Assembly: GCF_000966975.1 (NCBI RefSeq)
Contig: NZ_JZWV01000695.1
Location: 1-11,754 of the forward strand
Direction of reading: 5' to 3'
Origin: Streptomyces katrae
Lineage (GTDB): Bacteria; Actinomycetota; Actinomycetes; Streptomycetales; Streptomycetaceae
DNA length: 11,754 bases
The translations under genes and the position numbers were made by a program. Numbering within the stretch: position 1 is the stretch's first letter; each line of letters starts with the position of its first letter. A model generated the notes under the pieces. The model was not told where the DNA came from. It ran no database searches and was given only the letters and a program-made list of their open reading frames with translations. Positions 6,430 through 11,754 of the stretch are shown here, piece after piece.

Positions 6430-9309
6430 TCAAGCGGGTGGGACGGGCGTCTCATTATTTGAGCCTCTACGGATGACCATCGAGCCACCGGACGAGCCGC
6501 CGGCCAAGGCGGGCTGGGCCGTACCGCCCGGTACTGGGAACGTACCTCTCACGAGCGCGCGGCGCAGCCTGTATTCGTCGAGGGGGCCGGAAAACGCCAT
6601 TCCCTGCCCGTGGGTGCAGCCCATGGCGCGCAGGGCCATGACCTGCTCGGGGAGGTCCACCCCGTCGGCCACGGACTGCATCCCCAGGTCGTTTGCAATG
6701 CGCAACAATCCTGCGGTGATCTTGTGCAGGCGGGCGGACTCCACGACGCCCTCGACGAGGCCCCGGTCCAGCTTGAGCAGGTCCACCGGGAGCCGGCGGA
6801 GGGCGCTGATGGCCGCGTAGCCGCTGCCGAAGCCGTCGAGGGCGATCCTTACGCCGAGCCGGTGCAGGGCCGTCAGTCGGCGCTCCAGCTCGTCGAAGGG
6901 GACTCTGGGGTCCGAGGCGGCGAGTTCGAGGACGAGGCCGCCGGAGGGCAGCCCGTGCCGGCCGAGGAGGGCCTCCACGGAGCCGCTGGGCACGGAGTGG
7001 TCGAGGAGCCGCTGGGCGGTCATCCGTACGACCACCGGTACGTCGTGACCCGCGAGATGGCGCTCGGCGGCCTCCGCCACGGCCTCCTCGAGGAGCCATC
7101 GGCCCAGTTCGGCGCCGCGGGAGGGATCGGCCCCGCCTCCCGGCCCGCCCTCGCTGTGTTCGGCCACCCGGAGGAACTCGGCCGGGGTGAACAGGATCCC
7201 CTGGGCGGAGCGCCAGCGGGCCTGCGCGGCGACCCCGGTGATCTCGCCGTCGGCCAGGGAGACCACGGGCTGGTGCAGCAGGGCGAACTCGCCCTCGTGC
7301 AGCGCGGTGCGCAGCTTTCCGGCCAGCTCGGCCTTGCGGACCACCTCGGCCTGCATCTGGGGCGCGTACAGCTCGACGCGGTCCTTGCCGCCGGCCTTGG
7401 CGCGGTACATCGCGAGGTCGGCGTTGCGCATCAGGTCCGAAGGGGTGATGCCGGGGTCGGCGAAGGCGACGCCGATGCTGGCGGCCACCCGCACCTCGCT
7501 GCCGGCGATGCGGTAGGGCTGGGAGAGGGTGGTGCGGAGCCGGTCGGCGATGTCGTGGACCTGGTACTCGCGGGCGCTGCGGTCGCGGCTGCCGTCGCCG
7601 AGGATGAGGGCGGCGAACTCGTCACCGCCGAGCCGGGCGGCGGTGTCCCCGGCCCGGACGGCGTCCTGGAGGCGGCGGGCGGCCTCGATGAGCAGTTCGT
7701 CGCCCGCCTGGTGGCCGATGGTGTCGTTGACGGCCTTGAATCCGTCGAGGTCGATGAAGAGGACGGCGGTGCTGTGGTCACCGGCGCGGCGGCCGGTGAG
7801 GGCCTGGCGGACGCGGCGGGTGAACAGGGCCCGGTTGGGCAGGTCGGTGAGCGGATCGTGCTCGGCGCTGTGCTGGAGCTGGGCCTGGAGGCGGACCCGC
7901 TCGGTGACGTCCCGGCTGTTGAGGATGAGTCCGCCCTGGTGCCGGTTGACGGTGGACTCCACGTTGAGCCATTCCCCGCCGCCCGATTTGAACCGGCATT
8001 CGATGCGGGTGGTGGGCTCCTCGGCGGGCGGGGCGGCCAGGAAGCGGCGTACCTCGTGGACCACGCGGCCGAGGTCGTCGGGGTGGATGAGGGCGGCCAG
8101 TTCGGTGCCGACCAGCTCCTCCGCCTCGCGGCCGTAGACCCCGGCGGCGGCGGGGCTGACGTAGCGCAGGGTTCCGGTGGGCGCGGCGATCATGATGACG
8201 TCGCTGGAGCCCTGGACCAGGGAGCGGAAGTGGTTCTCCTTCTGTGCCAGCTCCTGGGTCAGGGCGATGTTGTCGAGGAGCATGATGCCCTGCCGGACGA
8301 CGAGGGCGAGGACGACCGTGCAGCCGGTGAAGACCACCATCCGGTCGACCTTCCGTCCGTCCACCACGTTGTAGAGGATGCCCAGGGTGCAGACCGCGGC
8401 CGCGAGGTACGGGGTGAGGGCCGGGAGCGAGCCGGTGATGGGGCGGCTGTGCGGGCGGTCGGCGCGGGGGGGCACGGGGCGCGGGAGCGGCTCCGGGCGG
8501 CGGCCGGCGGCCCAGGGGGCGTAGGCCAGCAGGAGGGAGCCCGCGAACCAGCCCGCGTCGAGGATCTCCCCGGAGCGGTAGGTGGTGTTGAGCAGCGGTG
8601 AGGTGAAGAGGGCGTCGCTCAGGACGGTCAGTGCGAGGGCCGCGATGGCCGTGTTGATCGCCGAGCGGTTGTTGGCCGAGCGCCGGAAGTGCAGGACCAG
8701 CACCATCGAGACCAGGGCGATGTCGAGGAGCGGGTAGGCGAGGGAGAGCGCGGCGCGCGGGACGCTGCCGGGAGCCCCGGACTGGGCGGTGCGCGCGGCG
8801 TTGGCGAGGGCGAGGCTCCAGGAGAGGGTCAGCAGGGAGCCGCCGATGAGCCAGGAGTCGAGCGCGAGGCAGACCCATCCGGCGCGGGTGACCGGGCGTT
8901 TGGCGAGGACGAGCAGGCCCACGATGGCGGGCGGGGCGAAGCAGAGGAAGGCGAAGTCCGCGAGCGAGGGCTCGGGCACCTTCTGGTCGAGGAGCACCTC
9001 GTACCAGCCCCAGACGCCGTTCCCCAGGGCCCCCATGAGCGAGGAGAACGCGAACATCAGCCAGGCGGGGCGCTCGCGCCGGTCGATCGCGCGGGCGTAG
9101 TGGTAGCAGGAGACGGCGGCCAGCAGACCGGCGGTACTGAGCCCGAAGTCGCCCATGATCTTGGCGAGTTCTTCCGAGCCCCAGCCGAGGGCGGCCCCGA
9201 CGGCGTAGCCGCCGCTGACCACCGCGAGGAGGAGTTGCGCCCCCAGACCCCTGCCCCCGCCGCCGGCGACCGGCTGCCGGGTCAGCAGCGCCGCCCCCGG
9301 GGCGCTCAC
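6430..9309 (-). CDS. cdgC: Membrane PAS-GGDEF-EAL cyclic-di-GMP protein
   Basis: Numbered from the GTG at 9309 the protein has 959 residues. About ten hydrophobic helices fill 21-348. A PAS domain follows at about 357-470, then GGDEF at about 480-650 and EAL at about 660-920. The diguanylate cyclase part looks active: metal site LFIDLDGFK (517-525), GGDEF at 561-565, and the product-inhibition RxxD (RAGD, 552-555) exactly five residues before it. The EAL part is degenerate: AAQ replaces EAL (694-696), Arg762 replaces the metal-binding Asn, DG replaces the second Asp of DDFG (825-826), and ADGVD replaces AEGVE (881-885). Lys846 and Gln902 remain. I infer a membrane c-di-GMP synthase with a sensory N-terminus. 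The symbol rests on remembered synteny with S. coelicolor cdgC beside ilvB. The start is uncertain: this GTG has a fine AGGGGG four bases upstream, but ATGs at 9396 and 9507 are in frame. Confidence 0.85.
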   Translation of the reverse strand: MSAPGAALLTRQPVAGGGGRGLGAQLLLAVVSGGYAVGAALGWGSEELAKIMGDFGLSTAGLLAAVSCYHYARAIDRRERPAWLMFAFSSLMGALGNGVWGWYEVLLDQKVPEPSLADFAFLCFAPPAIVGLLVLAKRPVTRAGWVCLALDSWLIGGSLLTLSWSLALANAARTAQSGAPGSVPRAALSLAYPLLDIALVSMVLVLHFRRSANNRSAINTAIAALALTVLSDALFTSPLLNTTYRSGEILDAGWFAGSLLLAYAPWAAGRRPEPLPRPVPPRADRPHSRPITGSLPALTPYLAAAVCTLGILYNVVDGRKVDRMVVFTGCTVVLALVVRQGIMLLDNIALTQELAQKENHFRSLVQGSSDVIMIAAPTGTLRYVSPAAAGVYGREAEELVGTELAALIHPDDLGRVVHEVRRFLAAPPAEEPTTRIECRFKSGGGEWLNVESTVNRHQGGLILNSRDVTERVRLQAQLQHSAEHDPLTDLPNRALFTRRVRQALTGRRAGDHSTAVLFIDLDGFKAVNDTIGHQAGDELLIEAARRLQDAVRAGDTAARLGGDEFAALILGDGSRDRSAREYQVHDIADRLRTTLSQPYRIAGSEVRVAASIGVAFADPGITPSDLMRNADLAMYRAKAGGKDRVELYAPQMQAEVVRKAELAGKLRTALHEGEFALLHQPVVSLADGEITGVAAQARWRSAQGILFTPAEFLRVAEHSEGGPGGGADPSRGAELGRWLLEEAVAEAAERHLAGHDVPVVVRMTAQRLLDHSVPSGSVEALLGRHGLPSGGLVLELAASDPRVPFDELERRLTALHRLGVRIALDGFGSGYAAISALRRLPVDLLKLDRGLVEGVVESARLHKITAGLLRIANDLGMQSVADGVDLPEQVMALRAMGCTHGQGMAFSGPLDEYRLRRALVRGTFPVPGGTAQPALAGGSSGGSMVIRRGSNNETPVPPA
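6454..6483 (-). promoter_or_regulatory. Candidate ilvB promoter inside the 3' end of the upstream gene
   Basis: On the - strand a -10-like AATAAT lies at plus 6454-6459, five of six matches to TATAAT but lacking the first T. A weak -35 TCGATG lies at 6478-6483, 18 bases upstream. This is the only A/T-rich spot near the leader, and initiation there would give about 50 bases of RNA before the leader ATG. A better-looking TTGACA at plus 6428-6433 has no -10 at the right distance. The site is a guess from composition and spacing. Confidence 0.35.
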
Positions 9310-9589
9310 CGGTCCCCCTCGCAGGCTGGTTCCGGCGCGGTCCAGTCCCGGCACCGTCGCTTCCGGCGGCCCTGCCGCATCGGATCCTTCGTCCATTGGC
9401 CGTGCATCGCCCGTCGCCCCCCAAAGTGTCCGATCACCCCAGCGCCAGACGTACGTGGCGCAGCCCCTTGTTCCGGACGATACACCACTTTCGTCACTCA
9501 GCGACATAGCTTCTCTACTCTCCGTGACCACCGGGGGCCGTGCGGCAACTGCTCGCATACGTATGGACGCGGAGAGTGTGCGGTCTGGT
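9310..9589. promoter_or_regulatory. Control region upstream of the GGDEF/EAL gene
   Basis: This 280-base gap contains no gene unless the GGDEF/EAL protein starts further upstream (9396 or 9507). If read in that frame, about a third of codons end in A or T, unlike the body of the gene, so much of it looks non-coding. It holds a BldD-box-like sequence at 9514-9528, a perfect 10-bp palindrome CATACGTATG at 9556-9565, and two inverted copies of CGGAGAGT (9517-9524 and 9570-9577). No strong terminator follows the hydroxyacid dehydrogenase, so some read-through into this region is possible. Confidence 0.45.
9514..9528 (-). promoter_or_regulatory. Possible BldD operator
   Basis: On the - strand GTCACGGAGAGTAGA matches seven of nine fixed positions of the BldD box as I recall it, nTnACnC(A/T)GnGTnAn; the central C and last A differ. 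BldD is the c-di-GMP-responsive master repressor of Streptomyces development and, from memory, controls several cdg genes. A seven-of-nine match is suggestive only. Confidence 0.3.
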
Positions 9590-10537
9590 TCAGTCCGTGA
9601 TCAGAACGGTGTTCTCGACCGGCTCCCCGGCGGCGAAACGGGTCAGCTGACGGGCCACGAGGCGCTTCGCGCGGGGCTCGAACGCCGAGCTGCTGCCGCC
9701 CACGTGAGGCGTGATCAGGACGTTCGGGGCGTGCCACAGCGGGTGGCCCGGGGGCAGCGGTTCCGGGTCGGTGACGTCGAGGGCGGCGCGCAGCCGGCCG
9801 GACTCCAGTTCGGCCAGCAGGGACTTGGTGTCGGCGACGGGCCCGCGCGAGACGTTCACCAGCAGGGCTCCGTCCTTCATCCGGCCGAGGAAGGCGGCGC
9901 CCGCCAGGCCCCGGGTGTCCTCGGTCAGCGGGGTGGAGAGGATGACCACATCCGCCTCCGGGAGGAGGACCGGGAGGTCGCCGAGGGCGTGCACCGGTCC
10001 ATGGGGCGCGGTGCGGGCCGAACGCGCGACGCGGGTGATCCGCCCGCACTCGAAGGGCAGCAGCCGGTCCTCGATGGCCGCGCCGATCGCCCCGTAGCCG
10101 ACGATCAGGACGGACTTGTCGGCGAGGGCCTCGTAGAAGCCTCCGCGCCAGTCCTCGCGGTCCTGGCCGCGCACCATGCCGGGGATGCCGCGCAGGGAGG
10201 CGAGGGTGAGGGTGAGGGCGAGCTCGGCGGTGCTGGCCTCGTGGACGCCGCGTGCGTTGCACAGCCGGACTCCGGGGCGCAGGTGGCCGAGGCCGGGCAG
10301 GACGTGGTCGATGCCGGCGGTGAGGGTCTGCACGACGCGGAGGCCGGGCATGGCCGGGAGCGGCCGCAGGGTGACCTCCTGGGACTTCATGTACGGGGTG
10401 ACGTAGAAGACGCAGGCCGCCGGGTCCGCCGGGAACTCCTCCTCGCCGTCCCACTGTCGGTAGCTGAAGGAGTCGGGGAGGCCGTCGATCTCCCCGGGCG
10501 GGAAGGGGAGCCAGACGTCCGCGGTCGTTGCAGTCAT
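9590..10537 (-). CDS. D-isomer-specific 2-hydroxyacid dehydrogenase
   Basis: This is a 315-residue NAD(P)-dependent oxidoreductase of the family that includes glyoxylate/hydroxypyruvate reductases, D-lactate dehydrogenase and phosphoglycerate dehydrogenase. The Rossmann motif GYGAIG is at 147-152. The catalytic triad is complete: Arg231 (VNVSRGPVAD), Glu259 (DVTDPEPLP) and His278 (ITPHVGGSS). The substrate loop LTAGIDHV is at 72-79. It has no ACT domain, so it is not a second SerA; the true substrate cannot be read from the sequence. The ATG at 10537 gives the normal family length (MTATTADVWLPFPP). Upstream, an in-frame extension to 10684 would overlap the divergent reductase gene and looks spurious. 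The ribosome site is weak (CGGGATC before ATG). It is divergent from the aldo/keto reductase with an 85-base gap, suggesting a shared control region. Downstream lies the GGDEF/EAL gene on the same strand. Confidence 0.93.
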   Translation of the reverse strand: MTATTADVWLPFPPGEIDGLPDSFSYRQWDGEEEFPADPAACVFYVTPYMKSQEVTLRPLPAMPGLRVVQTLTAGIDHVLPGLGHLRPGVRLCNARGVHEASTAELALTLTLASLRGIPGMVRGQDREDWRGGFYEALADKSVLIVGYGAIGAAIEDRLLPFECGRITRVARSARTAPHGPVHALGDLPVLLPEADVVILSTPLTEDTRGLAGAAFLGRMKDGALLVNVSRGPVADTKSLLAELESGRLRAALDVTDPEPLPPGHPLWHAPNVLITPHVGGSSSAFEPRAKRLVARQLTRFAAGEPVENTVLITD

Positions 10538-10622
10538 GATCCCGAGGCTATGCGAAGGGAACGTGATCAAGCCGTTAGTTTGAGGGCCGGACCGGGACCG
10601 GGCCGGGAGGGGGGACGCAGGG
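10538..10622. promoter_or_regulatory. Divergent promoter region
   Basis: These 85 bases separate the hydroxyacid dehydrogenase (-) from the aldo/keto reductase (+) and must hold both promoters unless transcripts overlap. The left half is less G/C-rich, with a TGATCA palindrome at 10564-10569 and a possible + strand -10, TAGTTT, at 10576-10581. I find no convincing -35 on either strand. The right half is G/C-rich and ends in the ribosome binding site GAGGGGGG (10607-10614) of the reductase. Confidence 0.4.
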
Positions 10623-11630
10623 GTGGAGCGCAGGTCGATCGGGTCGGGACCGCTGACGGTGGGGGCCATCGGGCTCGGCTGCATGCCGATGAGCTGGGCC
10701 TACGCGCCGTCGCGCCGCCGGGGCGAGGAGTCGCTGCGGACCCTGCACACGGCGCTGGACCTGGGGGCGAACCTGCTGGACACGGCCGATCTGTACGGGC
10801 CGTTCACCAATGAGCTGGCGGTGGGGCGGGTGCTGCGCGAGCGGCGGGCCGAGGCCTTCGTGTCGGCCAAGGTGGGGCTGCGGGCGGGTGAGGGGCACGT
10901 GGTGGCCGACGGGCGGCCGGAGTACGTGCGGCGGGCGTGCGACGCCTCGCTGCGGCGGCTGCGGACGGACGTCATAGACCTGTACCAGCTGCACCGGGTG
11001 GACCCGGAGGTCCCGGTGGAGGAGACCTGGGGGGCCATGGCGGAGCTGGTGCAGGCGGGGAAGGTGCGGGCGCTGGGGTTCTGCGCGCTGGGCGCGGGGG
11101 CCGGGCCGGGTGCGGGGCGGCGCGGGGACCGGGAGTACCGCTCGACGCTGCGGTACCTGGAGCGGGCGCAGCAGGTGTTCCCGGTGACGGCGGTGCAGGC
11201 GGAGCTTTCGGTGTGGTCGCCGGAGGCGGCGTGGCAACTGCTGCCGTGGTGTGCGGCGCGGGGGGTGGGGATGCTGGCGGCGATGCCGCTGGGCAGCGGG
11301 TTCCTGACCGGGACGCTGACGCCGGGGCAGGGGTTCGAGGAGGCGGACGTGCGGGCCCGGCACCCGCGGTTCACGGCGCACGCGATGGCCTCGAACCAGG
11401 TGCTGGTGGCCGAGCTTCGGCGGGTGGCCCGGCGGCACGGGCCGGAGGTGACGGCGGCGCAGGTGGCGCTGGCGTGGGTGCTGGCGCAGGGGCCGCACGT
11501 GGTGCCCGTGCCGGGGGCGGGCCGGGCGCGCTGGGCGGCGGAGAACGCGCGGGCGGCGGAGGTGCGGCTCACGGCCGGGGAGCTGGCGGGGTTCGCGGCG
11601 CTGCCGGCGACGGTGGGGGCCTGGGACTGA
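10623..11630 (+). CDS. Aldo/keto reductase
   Basis: This 335-residue NADPH-dependent oxidoreductase has the (beta/alpha)8 aldo/keto reductase fold. The catalytic tetrad is complete: Asp53 and Tyr58 (LDTADLYG), Lys83 (FVSAKVG) and His124 (LYQLHRVDP). The C-terminal cofactor segment VPVPGAGRARWAAENARAA is present. The sequence resembles the large group of bacterial reductases related to pyridoxal and potassium-channel-type members; the substrate is unknown. A Gly/Ala/Arg-rich stretch at about 155-172 (LGAGAGPGAGRRGDREYR) looks like an insertion relative to close relatives, in the loop after strand 5. The start is the GTG at 10623, with GAGGGGGG eight bases upstream. The gene is divergent from the hydroxyacid dehydrogenase, so the two may share control, but nothing shows a joint pathway. 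Stop TGA at 11628, followed by a second in-frame TGA 11 bases later. Confidence 0.93.
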   Translation: MERRSIGSGPLTVGAIGLGCMPMSWAYAPSRRRGEESLRTLHTALDLGANLLDTADLYGPFTNELAVGRVLRERRAEAFVSAKVGLRAGEGHVVADGRPEYVRRACDASLRRLRTDVIDLYQLHRVDPEVPVEETWGAMAELVQAGKVRALGFCALGAGAGPGAGRRGDREYRSTLRYLERAQQVFPVTAVQAELSVWSPEAAWQLLPWCAARGVGMLAAMPLGSGFLTGTLTPGQGFEEADVRARHPRFTAHAMASNQVLVAELRRVARRHGPEVTAAQVALAWVLAQGPHVVPVPGAGRARWAAENARAAEVRLTAGELAGFAALPATVGAWD

Positions 11631-11642
11631 GTCGGGACTGAG
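11623..11642 (+). repeat. Short tandem repeat at the end of the reductase gene
   Basis: GGGACTGAG occurs at 11623-11631 and again at 11634-11642, an 11-base period. Each copy contains a TGA. The first is the stop of the aldo/keto reductase, so the repeat duplicates the stop region. It is probably a small slippage event. Confidence 0.5.
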
Positions 11643-11754
11643 CCCTGGACGTTCCCTCCCGGGACGGCCGCCACAACCACTCGATCGGGTGTACGACTGG
11701 TGGAACTTGGGCACCCGCCGGATCTGTTGGGTCTTGTGAAGGGCAGGACTGGAG

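Noticed and set aside
6197..6433. N-terminal extension of IlvB up to 6433
   Set aside because: It would translate the terminator and leader in another frame. Family length and the ribosome site support the start at 6196.
6428..6433. TTGACA on the - strand as the ilvB -35 box
   Set aside because: It spans the stop codon of the upstream gene, and no -10-like hexamer occurs 16-19 bases downstream; that DNA is the ribosome-site hairpin.
6225..6488. An 87-codon frame through the ilvB leader, including an ATG at 6402
   Set aside because: It runs through both leader hairpins and the U-tract, and the overlapping 13-residue frame has the branched-chain run expected of the attenuation peptide. The ATG at 6402 is also too close to the ribosome site.
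4421..6820. A 799-codon open frame on the + strand across ilvB and the start of the next gene
   Set aside because: It is antisense to ilvB, crosses the terminator and leader, and its product is a low-complexity Asp/Val/Gly/His/Leu mixture typical of the mirror frame of high-GC genes.
6610..8601. A 663-codon open frame on the + strand opposite the GGDEF/EAL gene
   Set aside because: Its composition (Gly, Val, Asp, Glu, Ala) mirrors the real gene, whose PAS, GGDEF and EAL motifs are unmistakable on the other strand.
10937..11641. A 234-codon frame on the + strand inside the aldo/keto reductase gene
   Set aside because: It is a Gly/Ala-rich shifted frame of the reductase, whose catalytic tetrad lies in the other frame.
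11631..11754. Possible terminator or start of another gene after the reductase
   Set aside because: Only a weak bulged CGTTCCC/GGGACG pairing is visible, and no ORF with a ribosome site begins before the window ends.

Overview
The window is chromosomal DNA from a high-GC actinomycete, almost certainly a Streptomyces. Codon third positions are nearly all G or C. The protein sequences of the ilvB-ilvN-ilvC-serA block look streptomycete, and a 13-residue leader peptide ([13 protein letters not shown]) of the kind known upstream of actinobacterial ilvB is present. From memory, the order GGDEF/EAL gene, ilvB, ilvN, ilvC, serA matches the cdgC-ilvBNC-serA region of S. coelicolor. That synteny is recalled, not searched.

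Layout, left to right. At 38-625 (-) is a TetR-family regulator with an imperfect palindrome just upstream. At 733-2322 (-) is serA (phosphoglycerate dehydrogenase), followed by a strong terminator hairpin. At 2631-3632 (-) is ilvC, also followed by a strong hairpin. At 3759-4283 (-) and 4316-6196 (-) are ilvN and ilvB. The ilvB leader (about 6285-6425) carries a short branched-chain-rich peptide and a U-tailed terminator, which together form a transcription attenuator. At 6430-9309 (-) is a large membrane protein with ten predicted membrane helices, PAS, GGDEF and EAL domains, probably cdgC. At 9590-10537 (-) is a D-2-hydroxyacid dehydrogenase. Divergent from it, at 10623-11630 (+), is an aldo/keto reductase. 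The last 124 bases hold no recognisable gene.

Function. IlvB and IlvN form acetohydroxyacid synthase and IlvC is the next enzyme, so ilvBNC supplies the first two common steps of valine/isoleucine (and, through ketoisovalerate, leucine) synthesis. SerA starts serine synthesis and appears to be transcribed separately. The leader peptide should tie ilvB transcription to charging of Ile/Leu/Val tRNAs. The cyclic-di-GMP gene ends only 33 bases before the leader peptide. The ilvB promoter must therefore lie inside that gene's 3' end, or the two units share transcripts.

Most interesting points: the attenuator, with A/T-ending codons at the Ile and three of the four Leu/Val positions and its Shine-Dalgarno inside a hairpin; the GGDEF protein with intact active and inhibitory sites but an EAL domain that has lost most catalytic residues; the putative control region of that gene; the TetR operator overlapping a start that lacks a ribosome binding site; and non-canonical residues at two herbicide-contact positions of IlvB. 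I found no wholly new system, CRISPR array, RNA gene or mobile element.
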